From positions 682,001 to 746,000 of the forward strand of contig CAWJWD010000004.1 of assembly GCA_963846505.1 (NCBI GenBank): DNA of 64,000 nt, written 5' to 3'. This DNA is from JACVRW01 sp963846505 (GTDB taxonomy: Bacteria > Actinomycetota > Thermoleophilia > Solirubrobacterales > Thermoleophilaceae). Each line of letters begins with the position of its first letter. Within the stretch, counting starts at the first letter, position 1. The translations under genes and the position numbers were made by a program. This document shows, piece after piece, positions 35,000-45,481 of the stretch. The notes under the pieces are model-generated. The model did no database searches. It was not told the DNA's origin and saw nothing but the letters and a program-made list of their open reading frames with translations.

Positions 35000-37042
35000 C
35001 TAGCCGGTTGCGGCAGCTTCGGCGCGTTCCCACAGCTGCAGGTAGGCCTCGGCGCCGTTGGCGAGGTCGTCCACGATCTGCTGCCCGCCGACCTTGCGCA
35101 GGTCCTCGATCCAATCCGGGTAGAGCCCGTAGTGATCGACGCCGTCGGTGTTGACGTCGTAGAGGCGCGTGCCCGAGCGCTGACGGTCGATCACGCTGCC
35201 GCCGTCGAACGACGGGAACGGGTACTGGACCGGGTTCTGCGCGGCGTCGGGACGCGGTACGGGCTGGGCGTGGAGGCCGTTGATGTCCGAGCCGAAGCCG
35301 GTGCCGAAGAAGAAGTCCGGGTTGCGGTTGGCGCGCGCCTGCTGCCACTCCGCCACGAAGCTGTTGGCCTCGCTGCTGATCGGACCGACCAGGCCACCGA
35401 GCTGCTGGATGCGCTGCTGGCTGCCCGCGTCGCCCCAGCTGTGGCTGGAGATGACGCCGGGGTAGTCGGTCTCCTCGAGGATGTCGAGCGCCTGCTGGCG
35501 TGCCTTCACGCTCAGGTGGTCGGTCTCGACGATCATCCCCCGCTGCATCATCGCCCGGATCAGGTGCTCGCCCAGCGGCGTCAGCCCCTTCGGGTTGCAC
35601 AGCGGCGCCGGCGGATACACCGGCAGCTGGCCCTCGAGCAGCGGCTGGGTGAGCAGCGGCCCGAACAGCGTGTAGATCAGCGCGGCGTGCTCGCCGGTGA
35701 TGTTGGTCGGCTCGTTGTCGTGGTCGGCCGCTCCCGGGCAGCTCTCGGCCGTCCAGAACCGGCCGGTGGCGTACTTGTTGCCGACGTTGACGAGCACGCC
35801 GGTCGTGCCCGAGTCGAAGTGCGTGCCGCCGAGCGCGTTGTCGAACTTGTGCACCGGGAACAGCGAGCGCACGCCGATCGCGTGCAGCTGGTCGAGCTCG
35901 GCGTCGATCTGGGCGGCGGTGCAGTTCGGGGTGCCGTTGAACTGCCCGCAGTTCAGCACCTCGGAGACCTCGATCCCGAGCACCATGGCGAGCTTGCCGT
36001 CGTTGATGACCTCGCGCGCCTCGGCGGGCGTCTTGACGATCCGCAGGAAGCCCTTGCCGGGGCCGCCGAACTGGGCGTCGATGTAGTCCTGCAGCGCGAC
36101 CATGTCCTCGGCCTGCTTGTACGCGCTCGTCATCTCGTTGCAGTCGTTCTGCTTGAGGGGGTAGAGCTCGCACAGCGCCCGGTTCTCGACCAGGTCGTTG
36201 ACCATGATCCGCAGCCCCGACCGCCAGGCGCGCTCGATCCACTTCCAGTAGGTGCCCTCGTGGCTGAGCGACTCGTCGCGCGGCCAGCCCGCGAAGCTCG
36301 GCCAGCCGTCGGTGCTGTGCGTGCCGAGCGGACTGCCGCTGGCGAAGAAGTTCTCGACCACCGCGGCGACGCCGTTGGGGTAGTGGTCGATGCAGTCGCG
36401 CATCGCCACGGTGACGCCGTAGGGGCTCCACGGGCGCCCGCAGTGGAAGCGACCGCCGAGGAAGTTGAAGGCGCCGACGTGGATGTGGTCGTCGATGAAG
36501 CCGCGCACCGGCGCCGTCGGGCCGGCGCCCTTGAACGGCTCGCCCGTGACGTTCACCTCGACCTCGGGGAACGCCGCGCAGCCGCTGGCTGCGACCAGCG
36601 ACCAGCGAGCGGCGGTCGAGTCGGTCTGAACGACGCGTCGCAACACGCCCACCCCGAGCTGCCGGTTGCTGGAGACGTTGGTCAGGCGCAGCGACGCGCC
36701 GTCCTCGGCGACGCGCCAGTCGGCTGCCGGGCCGGGCGTCGTGGTCGGGGCGACCACCCCGAGCGGCGCGGTGCTCGGCATGCGGCCGTCGGGGCCGTAG
36801 AGCAGGTAACGCCCGAGCGCGGTCGCCTGGAGGCGGAAGGACGTCGCGGCGCCGGCGCTGGTGGCGCTGGCGGCATAGCCGAGCGAGTCGCGCACGACGA
36901 AGCGGTTCGCGCTGGTGTCGCGCAGGACGTAGCAGCCGTTCGCGTAGGAATAGACGTCCGCGGTCGCGGCAGGGACCGACGACGCACCGACCGCGACGCA
37001 TGCGGCCAGCAAGACGGCGATTCTCTCGGCCAGAGTCCTCAG
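35000..37042 (-). CDS. Secreted M19-like (membrane dipeptidase-type) amidohydrolase; start codon possibly CTG
   Basis: About 680 residues. A signal peptide (RTLAERIAVLLAACVAVGASS, cleavage near ATA) precedes a beta-rich N-terminal region to about 170. The remaining region is metal-dependent-hydrolase-like, with DDHIHVG, VETDHLSVKARQ, VISSHSWGD and GFGSDINGLH motifs that parallel peptidase M19. No ATG, GTG or TTG precedes the signal peptide suitably; a CTG at 37042 has a strong GAGGGGGA site 4-5 bases upstream. TTG codons at 37096 and 37012 are alternatives. Substrate unknown. Confidence 0.8.
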   Translation of the reverse strand: MRTLAERIAVLLAACVAVGASSVPAATADVYSYANGCYVLRDTSANRFVVRDSLGYAASATSAGAATSFRLQATALGRYLLYGPDGRMPSTAPLGVVAPTTTPGPAADWRVAEDGASLRLTNVSSNRQLGVGVLRRVVQTDSTAARWSLVAASGCAAFPEVEVNVTGEPFKGAGPTAPVRGFIDDHIHVGAFNFLGGRFHCGRPWSPYGVTVAMRDCIDHYPNGVAAVVENFFASGSPLGTHSTDGWPSFAGWPRDESLSHEGTYWKWIERAWRSGLRIMVNDLVENRALCELYPLKQNDCNEMTSAYKQAEDMVALQDYIDAQFGGPGKGFLRIVKTPAEAREVINDGKLAMVLGIEVSEVLNCGQFNGTPNCTAAQIDAELDQLHAIGVRSLFPVHKFDNALGGTHFDSGTTGVLVNVGNKYATGRFWTAESCPGAADHDNEPTNITGEHAALIYTLFGPLLTQPLLEGQLPVYPPAPLCNPKGLTPLGEHLIRAMMQRGMIVETDHLSVKARQQALDILEETDYPGVISSHSWGDAGSQQRIQQLGGLVGPISSEANSFVAEWQQARANRNPDFFFGTGFGSDINGLHAQPVPRPDAAQNPVQYPFPSFDGGSVIDRQRSGTRLYDVNTDGVDHYGLYPDWIEDLRKVGGQQIVDDLANGAEAYLQLWERAEAAATG

Positions 37043-37099
37043 GTGGTCCCCCTCGTGGGGGATGTCCCCACTTCGTGAGGAACGTAAACCGCTCAACGC

Positions 37100-37128
37100 A
37101 AGCGGGCAACGGGATTCGGACCCGTACT
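37100..37128 (-). repeat. Displaced 3' end of tRNA-Gly(TCC), att-like direct repeat
   Basis: Twenty-eight of 29 bases match 51471-51499, covering the discriminator, the 3' acceptor strand and the T-arm of tRNA-Gly. The mismatch is 37119 versus 51490, in the T-loop. No remaining tRNA sequence is attached, so this is a fragment and not a gene. Confidence 0.85.
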
Positions 37129-37146
37129 CGGTACGCTGGGTGGTAG

Positions 37147-37473
37147 ATGGTCGCGCGCGAACAGCGCTTGCTGGTCTGGTCAACCGTGGTCTCGTCGGTG
37201 TTGCTCCTCGCCGGGGCGGCGGCGGGCTTCGAGGAGCTGTTGGCGTTCGCGGCGCCGGTGTTGGTGCTGGCGCTGCCGTTGTTGGCGGGTCGCTACCTCG
37301 GTGAGGAGCGAATCGCGCGGGCGGCTGGCCGGATGCGTGCTGCGCGGTCGCAGCCACGGTCGGTCGCGGTCCCGGCGTCCCGGGTGCGTGCCGCGCGCTC
37401 GATGGTGCGTGGCGGCCGGTTGATCGCGATGTCGTTGGCGGTCCGCCCGCCTCCCGCCGTGCTCGTTCGCTAG
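37147..37473 (+). CDS. Small membrane protein A of the copper cassette
   Basis: A 108-residue protein with two hydrophobic segments (about 9-27 and 29-47), then a basic tail with GRYLGEERIAR and RGGRLIAMSLAVRPPP. It shares the GRY-x-GE and RGGRL-x-A-x-x-LA-x-R-PP pattern with the protein at 39989, so the two are diverged paralogues. It starts 18 bases after the tRNA fragment, with a TACGCT box at 37132-37137. I know no described family. Confidence 0.65.
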   Translation: MVAREQRLLVWSTVVSSVLLLAGAAAGFEELLAFAAPVLVLALPLLAGRYLGEERIARAAGRMRAARSQPRSVAVPASRVRAARSMVRGGRLIAMSLAVRPPPAVLVR

Positions 37474-37536
37474 GAGCGCTCGGACCGCGACATCCGCGGC
37501 TCGGGCGCCTTGTCGCTTCGAGCCCGAGGAGGTCTC

Positions 37537-38211
37537 GTGCCGCGTGTCGTGAACGCGGCCGCGTTGGCGGTCGCGGTGCTGTGCGTGGCCGTTCCGGCCG
37601 CGCCGGCACATCAGGGAAACCCGAACTTCCGCTCCGAGGTGAGCGCGATCTCCCCTGCGGTGAAGGGGGTGACCGTCGAGGTCGTCAACTTCGACGACAG
37701 CCTCGAGCTGACCAACCGCAGCGGCCGCACGGTCACGGTGGTCGGCTATCGCGGCGAGCCGTATGTGCGAATCGGCGCCGACGGCCGGGTCGAGGTCAAC
37801 CACAACTCGCCCAGCTACTACCTCAACGACGACCGCTACGCCGAGGGCGTCGAGGTGCCGGCGTCCGCGACGCCGAAGGCGACGCCGGACTGGCAGGTCG
37901 TGGATGGCACCGGCCGCTACGCCTGGCATGACCATCGCATCCACTGGATGGCGCACAGCTTGCCGCCGCAGGTCGCCGACGAGCACCAGCGCACCAAGGT
38001 CTTCGACTGGAAGGTCCCGGTCACGGTGGGTGCCGAGCAGACGACGATCCGCGGGTCGCTCACGTGGGTCGGCAAGCAGGGCGGCGGCTTCCCGGTCGCG
38101 GCGGCGATCTCGCTGATCGTCGCCGCGCTGATCGGCCTGGCGCTGATCGTGACGGTGCGCCGCCGCCGTCGCGGCCCTGCGGCGCCCGGGTCGGCGAAGG
38201 AGGCGTGGTGA
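37537..38211 (+). CDS. Exported, membrane-anchored protein with predicted N-terminal His; candidate new copper-binding protein
   Basis: A 224-residue protein. The signal peptide ends in AAPA, so the mature protein would start with H25 (HQGNPNF), as in CopC and YcnI. The domain contains a His/Met-rich stretch YAWHDHRIHWMAH and is followed by one C-terminal helix (about 188-209) with a basic tail. The GTG at 37537 has a GAGGAGG site 4 bases upstream. It is coupled to copC-copD (GTGA overlap). Copper binding is inferred from position and the exposed His; the family is unknown to me. Confidence 0.75.
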   Translation: MPRVVNAAALAVAVLCVAVPAAPAHQGNPNFRSEVSAISPAVKGVTVEVVNFDDSLELTNRSGRTVTVVGYRGEPYVRIGADGRVEVNHNSPSYYLNDDRYAEGVEVPASATPKATPDWQVVDGTGRYAWHDHRIHWMAHSLPPQVADEHQRTKVFDWKVPVTVGAEQTTIRGSLTWVGKQGGGFPVAAAISLIVAALIGLALIVTVRRRRRGPAAPGSAKEAW

Positions 38212-39992
38212 GGCCTGCCCACCTGATCGCCGTGGCGATCGTGGCGACGGCGCTCGTGCTGCCCACGGCGGCGTGGGGACACGCGACGGTCGAGTCCACC
38301 ACGCCCGCTCGCGGGGCGGAGCTCGAGCGCGCGCCGGAGCGGGTGACGCTTCGCTTCAGCGAGCCGGTCGAGGCGGCCTTCGGCGCGGTGCAGGTCTACG
38401 ACCAGGCCGGCAAGCGCGTCGACCGCGGCGGCGCCAACCATCCCGGCGGACGCGGTGGCGAGGTCGCGATCGGCCTGCGCGACGGGCTGGGCGACGGCAC
38501 CTACACGGCCACCTACCGGGTCGTCTCCGCCGACTCGCATCCCGTCTCGGGCGGCTTCGTGTTCACGGTCGGCAAGGGCGGCGCCCCCGCTCGAGCGCTC
38601 GACCAGCTGATCGACGCGGGCAAGGCCGACCCGGTCACCGAGGTCGGGTTTGGGATCGTGCGCGGCCTTTCGTACCTGGCGTTGGCGCTGGCGGTCGGCG
38701 GGGTCGCGTTCGCGGTCGCGGTCTGGCGGCCGGCGCTCGGCGAGCGCGGTGGCGCCGACGAGACGTGGACGCGAGCGAGCGACGCCTTCGCGACGCGTGC
38801 CGGCCGGCTCGTCTTCGCGGCGGTCGGGCTCGGCGTGGCGACGTCGGCGCTCGGGATCGTCTTCCAAGGCGCGGTCGCCGCGGGCACCTCGTTCTGGCAG
38901 GCGCTCGACGCGACGGTGGTCGGCGATGTGCTCGACACCCGCTTCGGCACCGTCTGGGGGCTGCGACTGCTGGCCTGGCTCGCGCTCGGCGGCCTGCTCG
39001 CCGCACCGTTCCTGCGGCTGAGGGCCGCGAGCATGCGACCCGCGCCGCTGGGGGCGACCGGGCTGGTCCCCTCGCGCCGCCCGCCGCCCGCCGGGGTGGC
39101 GGCGCTCGCCGCGCTGCTCGCCTTCCTCTGCCTCACTCCGGCGCTTGCGGGACACGCCTCGACGCTCTCGCCCGGGTGGCTGCTCGTCCCCGCGAACGTG
39201 CTGCACGTCGTCAGCATGTCGGTCTGGGTCGGTGGCGTGGCGATGCTGCTGCTCGTGCTGCCCGGCGCCACCCGCCAGCTCGAGCCCGCCGAGCGCACCG
39301 GACTGCTGGCCGCGGCCGTCTCGCGCTTCTCGGTCTACGCGCTCGCGGCGGTGGCGGGCCTCGTCGCCAGCGGCGCGATCCAGGCGCTGGTCGAAGTCGA
39401 CTCGCTCGCCGACCTGCCGGGCACGGCCTTCGGCCGCGCGATCCTGATCAAGATCGGGCTGGTCATCGCGCTGATCGGCCTCGGCGCATGGAACCGCCAG
39501 CGCATCCGGCCGCGGCTGGCGACGCTCGACGCCAACCGGGAGGCGCCCGGTCGGGCCGGCATCGAGCTGCGCCGTTCGCTGCGCGCCGAGATCGTGCTGA
39601 TGGTCGCCGCGCTCGGCGTCACGGCCGCGCTCGTCTCCTATGCACCGGCGATCGGCGCGGTCGGTCCCTTCTCGGCCAGCGAGACGCTCGGGCCCGCGCG
39701 GCTGGAACTGACCGTCGACCCGGCCCGCGCCGGGTCGAACGAGATCCACATGTATCTGTTCGACCGTCGCAGCGGCCGTCAGTACGACCGCGTCGAGCAG
39801 CTGACCGTCAGCGCACGGCTGCCCGCCAAGCGGATCGGCCCGCTACCGCTCGACGCCCAGCAGGCCGGACCCGGCCACTACGTGATCCGCCGCGCGGCAC
39901 TCGCGCCGACGGGCGACTGGCAGCTCGAGGTGAGCGCCCGAGTGTCCGCCTTCGACGCCTACGACACGCACATGGAGGTACCGATCAGGTGA
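38208..39992 (+). CDS. CopC-CopD fusion copper resistance/uptake protein (YcnJ-like)
   Basis: A 594-residue protein: signal peptide (1-24), CopC domain starting at H25 (HATVESTTPARG, with the D-S-H-P-V-S-G-G second copper-site motif), then a CopD-type membrane domain with about eight helices and a C-terminal extracytoplasmic domain of about 120 residues. CopC delivers Cu(II) and CopD moves copper across the membrane; in Bacillus YcnJ is linked to copper acquisition. The GTG start overlaps the preceding stop, and its stop overlaps the next gene. Confidence 0.92.
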   Translation: MRPAHLIAVAIVATALVLPTAAWGHATVESTTPARGAELERAPERVTLRFSEPVEAAFGAVQVYDQAGKRVDRGGANHPGGRGGEVAIGLRDGLGDGTYTATYRVVSADSHPVSGGFVFTVGKGGAPARALDQLIDAGKADPVTEVGFGIVRGLSYLALALAVGGVAFAVAVWRPALGERGGADETWTRASDAFATRAGRLVFAAVGLGVATSALGIVFQGAVAAGTSFWQALDATVVGDVLDTRFGTVWGLRLLAWLALGGLLAAPFLRLRAASMRPAPLGATGLVPSRRPPPAGVAALAALLAFLCLTPALAGHASTLSPGWLLVPANVLHVVSMSVWVGGVAMLLLVLPGATRQLEPAERTGLLAAAVSRFSVYALAAVAGLVASGAIQALVEVDSLADLPGTAFGRAILIKIGLVIALIGLGAWNRQRIRPRLATLDANREAPGRAGIELRRSLRAEIVLMVAALGVTAALVSYAPAIGAVGPFSASETLGPARLELTVDPARAGSNEIHMYLFDRRSGRQYDRVEQLTVSARLPAKRIGPLPLDAQQAGPGHYVIRRAALAPTGDWQLEVSARVSAFDAYDTHMEVPIR

Positions 39993-40339
39993 GCGCCCCC
40001 CATGCAGGAGACACGGGCGAACTGCGCGCCGAGCAGCGCCGCATGGCGCTCGCGGCCCTCGCGGCGGCCGCGTGGCTGCTCGCGGTCGCGGCGATCGGCA
40101 TGGTCGAGGCGCTCGGCTACCTGGCCCCGACGCTTGCGCTGTTCGTCCTGCTCGCGCTCGGCCGCTACCCCGGCGAGCGCGCATTCGCGCGTCGAATCGC
40201 CAACCGCGCTCACCGACGCCGTCCGCGCCGGACACCCGCGGTGCCGCAGACGCGGTCGCTTCCCGTCGCCCTGCCTCGTGGCGGCCGGCTGCTCGCCACC
40301 GGGCTCGCCGGCCGAGCACCGCCGTTCCTCGTCGGCTGA
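39989..40339 (+). CDS. Small membrane protein B of the copper cassette
   Basis: A 116-residue protein with two hydrophobic segments (about 20-38 and 41-58) and a basic tail with GRYPGERAFARRIANR and LPRGGRLLATGLAGRAPP. It is paralogous to the 108-residue protein at 37147. The GTG start overlaps the CopC-CopD stop by 4 bases, so it is co-translated with the copper transporter. Function unknown. Confidence 0.75.
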   Translation: MSAPHAGDTGELRAEQRRMALAALAAAAWLLAVAAIGMVEALGYLAPTLALFVLLALGRYPGERAFARRIANRAHRRRPRRTPAVPQTRSLPVALPRGGRLLATGLAGRAPPFLVG

Positions 40340-40394
40340 ACACCCACCGACGCCCAAGCCGGGCGCCGCACCACAGACCGAGAGGAACACACAG

Positions 40395-41090
40395 ATGAGA
40401 AGGACGATCACCCTGGCCATCGCGGTCGCCATGCTCGCCGTGCCCACGGCGGCGCGAGCGCACGTGACCCTGCAACCGAACGAGGCACCCGCCGGCGGCT
40501 TCACGCGCCTGGACGTGCGCGTGCCCAACGAACGCGAGGACGCCTCGACCACCAAGGTCGAGGTGAAGTTCCCGCCCGGCTTCGAGTTCGTGTCGACCGA
40601 GCCGGTGCCGGGCTGGACCGCCAAGGTCGAGACCGTGAAGCTGCCCAAGCCCGTGACCGACGACGAAGGCGAGCAGGTCACCGAGCGCGTCGACACCATC
40701 ACCTGGACCGGCGACGGCAACCAAGGCAAGATCGGCCCCGGCCAGTTCCAGGACTTCGGTCTGTCGCTGGCGACCCCCGACGAGCCCGGCACGAGCCTCA
40801 CGTTCAAGGCGCTGCAGACCTACGGCAACGGCGAGGTCGTGCGCTGGATCGGCGCCCCCGACGCCGAAGAGCCCGCCCCACAGGTAAGGCTCACGGCCAC
40901 CGAGGAGGGCCACGGCGCCGCATCCGGGACCGACGAAACCACCCAGAACGCCGCAAACGTCCAACCCGAGGACGACAACGACGGCGCACCTACCTGGCTC
41001 GCCGTGCTCGCACTCGTGATCGCCGCGCTCGCGCTCCTCGCCGGCATCGCCGCCCTGGCGGCCGCCCGCAAGCGCACCGCCACGACCTAG
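40395..41090 (+). CDS. YcnI-like (DUF1775) copper chaperone
   Basis: A 231-residue protein: signal peptide ending ARA, mature N-terminal H23 (HVTLQPNEAPAG), a DUF1775 domain with the conserved VVRWIGAPDAEEPAP motif, and a C-terminal helix anchor (about 205-225). YcnI proteins bind Cu(II) at the exposed N-terminal His. It closes the copper cassette and is followed by a strong hairpin. Confidence 0.93.
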   Translation: MRRTITLAIAVAMLAVPTAARAHVTLQPNEAPAGGFTRLDVRVPNEREDASTTKVEVKFPPGFEFVSTEPVPGWTAKVETVKLPKPVTDDEGEQVTERVDTITWTGDGNQGKIGPGQFQDFGLSLATPDEPGTSLTFKALQTYGNGEVVRWIGAPDAEEPAPQVRLTATEEGHGAASGTDETTQNAANVQPEDDNDGAPTWLAVLALVIAALALLAGIAALAAARKRTATT

Positions 41091-41097
41091 CAAACGG

Positions 41098-41131
41098 GGA
41101 GGCGGCGGTACGCCCGGCAGCCGCCGCCTCC
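41098..41131 (+). terminator. Hairpin after the copper cassette
   Basis: A perfect 11-bp stem (GGAGGCGGCGG with CCGCCGCCTCC) and a 12-base loop lie 8 bases after the ycnI stop. It lacks a T-run, as is common in very GC-rich genomes. Confidence 0.65.
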
Positions 41132-41179
41132 TCGTCGCCCCAGGACGAGGGGCGCGACTTCCCCAACCCCCGAGCACCG

Positions 41180-41752
41180 ATGATGGGCATCATGCTTCCC
41201 ATCCGACGCCTCATCCCCCTCGCTGCGGTCGCGCTGCTCGTGCTCGGCGGCTGCGGCTCCGATGACGACGGTGCGTCCGACGCCGGCGGCGGCATGGCCG
41301 ACGCCGCGACCACGATGCCGCTGCGGTCGAGCGACGATCGCCCTGCCACGGAGACCGGCGCGTCGACGTCCGCCAAGCCCGCCGCGACGAAGCGGACCGG
41401 CCGGCTCGTGAAGGTCGTCGACTCCCAGTTCGGCCGCGTGCTCGCCGACCGCAAGGGGGAGGCGTTCTACCTCTTCGACAAGGAACGCGCTCAACGCAGC
41501 GAGTGCTACGGCGACTGCGCGACCGCCTGGCCGCCGGTGCTGACGAAGGGGCAGCCGCGCGCCGGCCGCGGCGCCACCCAGTCGAAGCTCGGCACGACCA
41601 GGCGCCGCGACGGCAGCCGCCAAGTCACCTACGCCGGACACCCGCTCTACTACTACGTCTCCGACTCGCCCGGGAACATCCTGTGCCAGAACGTGGACGA
41701 GTTCGGCGGGCTCTGGCTGGTCGTGAAGCCCTCCGGCAAGCCGGTGCGCTGA
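41180..41752 (+). CDS. Secreted-repeat lipoprotein (PF03640-type)
   Basis: A 190-residue lipoprotein with lipobox VLGGC, a disordered Ser/Ala/Thr linker, and two repeats of the secreted-repeat family (GRVLADRKGEAFYLFDKE and GHPLYYYVSDSPGN) with the CYGDCATAWPPV motif between them. Function of the family is unknown; members sometimes sit near redox or metal genes. Alternative starts are the ATGs at 41183 and 41192; the last gives the most typical lipoprotein signal. Confidence 0.85.
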   Translation: MMGIMLPIRRLIPLAAVALLVLGGCGSDDDGASDAGGGMADAATTMPLRSSDDRPATETGASTSAKPAATKRTGRLVKVVDSQFGRVLADRKGEAFYLFDKERAQRSECYGDCATAWPPVLTKGQPRAGRGATQSKLGTTRRRDGSRQVTYAGHPLYYYVSDSPGNILCQNVDEFGGLWLVVKPSGKPVR

Positions 41753-41871
41753 CGGCCTGCGCGCCGCAACCGCGTCCATCCGCCCCGCCACCTACTGTCA
41801 TCCCCACAACGAAATCGGCCCCGGCGCGATTGGCGTCGCCCGGGGCCCGGCACAGGAAAGGAACCCTTCCT

Positions 41872-42156
41872 ATGCATCACAACCCTAACCCGGCGCCCTG
41901 CGCCGGCACCGCCGAGGACACCCTCGACGAGGCGCTCCTCGGCCTTCTCATCCACGACCACCCGGGCCTCTGGTCGATCGGCGAGCTCTGTCGCTCGTTG
42001 TCCTCCAGCGCCCAGACCGCCGCCACCGGCGAGATCGAGACCTGCGACACCGAGGACGCCATCGAGCGCCTCCACGCCGCCGGCCTCATCCACCGCATCG
42101 GCGGCTTCGTCTTCGCCACCCGCGCCGCGCACACCGCCCAGCGCCTAGCGAACTAG
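41872..42156 (+). CDS. Small winged-helix-like protein
   Basis: A 94-residue protein. Residues 18-90 read as a short winged helix (TLDEALLGLLIHDHPGLWSIGELCRS ... AIERLHAAGLIHRIGGFVFATRAA), so it is probably a small DNA-binding regulator. It has three cysteines and an N-terminal HH pair. An AGGAAAGGAA ribosome site lies 8 bases before the ATG. It ends at a bidirectional hairpin shared with the kdp operon. Target unknown. Confidence 0.75.
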   Translation: MHHNPNPAPCAGTAEDTLDEALLGLLIHDHPGLWSIGELCRSLSSSAQTAATGEIETCDTEDAIERLHAAGLIHRIGGFVFATRAAHTAQRLAN

Positions 42157-42177
42157 AACCACCATCCGCACCACCAC

Positions 42178-42206
42178 GGGGCGCCGCACAGAGCAGCCGG
42201 CGCCCC
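42178..42206. terminator. Bidirectional hairpin between convergent genes
   Basis: A perfect 9-bp stem (GGGGCGCCG with CGGCGCCCC) and an 11-base loop lie between the + strand gene ending at 42156 and the - strand gene ending at 42283. It probably terminates both. Confidence 0.6.
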
Positions 42207-42282
42207 GCACACCGCCCGCGCTTGCCGTTCGACGGAGCTACCCGGAACGCTTCCTCGACAAGACCTAGCTCGGGCCGAACGC

Positions 42283-43422
42283 CTACCCGCCCTCGTCGGG
42301 CTCGCCGGCGCGGTCGGCGACGATCCTCAGGTCGACTCCAGGAAGGTTGTGGATGAGCCGGTCCGGGAGCGATTCGCGGAGGCGGCCGAGGCCCGCGCGT
42401 CGGTTTGGCTGGCCGATGATGATGTAGGTGATCCGGTGCTCGGCGGCGATGCGGGCGGCGATCTCGACGAGGTCTTCGCCCTCTTCGACGTGGAGGCGGG
42501 CGCCGAGCAGGGATGCCAGGCGGCGCAGCGCTTCGATCTGTTCGCGCTCGTCTCCGTGGATCGACCCGGGTTTGGCGACGTAGAGGAGGTCGAGCGGGCC
42601 GCCGAGGCGCTGGGCCGAGCGCCACGCGCGGCGGACGAGCCTTTCCGAGCCGGGGCGGACGAGCGCGAGCACGCGCTCGGCGACCATCTCGGGTGGCCTG
42701 TCGACAGTCGTGGCGTCGTCGACACGGGTACCGACGCGGGGAGCGGGCTGCGCCGGCACCCGTTTGGACTCGACCTCCTCGGCGACCTCCCGCAAGGCGA
42801 CCTCGCGCAGCGCCGCCAGGTTCTCGACGCGGAAGAAGCCGTTGAGCGAGGGGGCGACGCGCTCGGGCGGGTAGATCTTGCCCTCGCGCAGCCGCTGGAT
42901 CAGCGCCTCTGGGGTGAGGTCGACGAGCACGATCTCGTCGGCGGCGCGCAGGACGCTGTCGGGGAAGGTCTCGCGCACGCGCACGCCGGTGAGCTCGGCG
43001 ACGCGGTCGTTGAGGCTCTCGAGGTGCTGGACGTTGACGGTGGAGAAGACGTCGATGCCGGCGTCGAGCACGTCCTCGATGTCCTCGTAGCGCTTGCGAT
43101 GCTCGGCGCCGGGCGCGTTGGTGTGCGCCAGCTCATCGATCAGGCAGAGGTCGGGGGCGCGCAGGAAGATCGCGGGCAGATCCATCTCGTCGACCGCCGT
43201 GCCGCGGTACTCGAGGCGCCGCCGCAGCAGCTGCTCGAGGCCCTCGGCCTGGGCGGTCGTCTCGGGGCGGTCGTGCGGCTCGAGGTAGGCGACGAGCACG
43301 TCGCGCCCGGCGGCCTGTGCGGCCTGGCCCTCCTGCAACATGCGGTAGGTCTTGCCGACCCCCGCTGCCATGCCGAGGAAGACCTTGTAGCGGCCGCGAC
43401 CGTCACCGGGCATCGGCCGCAT
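42283..43422 (-). CDS. KdpD N-terminal sensor half (KdpD + USP domains) as a separate gene
   Basis: A 379-residue protein: KdpD sensor domain with Walker A GMAAGVGKT at 17-25 and the LIDELAHTNAPG motif, followed by a universal-stress-like domain (about 235-370). It stops before the membrane and kinase parts of a full KdpD; those are in the gene at 48840. It probably binds ATP or c-di-AMP and modulates the separate kinase. It is the last gene of the kdp operon, 13 bases after kdpB. Confidence 0.92.
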   Translation of the reverse strand: MRPMPGDGRGRYKVFLGMAAGVGKTYRMLQEGQAAQAAGRDVLVAYLEPHDRPETTAQAEGLEQLLRRRLEYRGTAVDEMDLPAIFLRAPDLCLIDELAHTNAPGAEHRKRYEDIEDVLDAGIDVFSTVNVQHLESLNDRVAELTGVRVRETFPDSVLRAADEIVLVDLTPEALIQRLREGKIYPPERVAPSLNGFFRVENLAALREVALREVAEEVESKRVPAQPAPRVGTRVDDATTVDRPPEMVAERVLALVRPGSERLVRRAWRSAQRLGGPLDLLYVAKPGSIHGDEREQIEALRRLASLLGARLHVEEGEDLVEIAARIAAEHRITYIIIGQPNRRAGLGRLRESLPDRLIHNLPGVDLRIVADRAGEPDEGG

Positions 43423-43435
43423 CGTCGCAGGAGGG

Positions 43436-45477
<2,042 letters not shown>

Positions 45478-45481
<4 letters not shown>

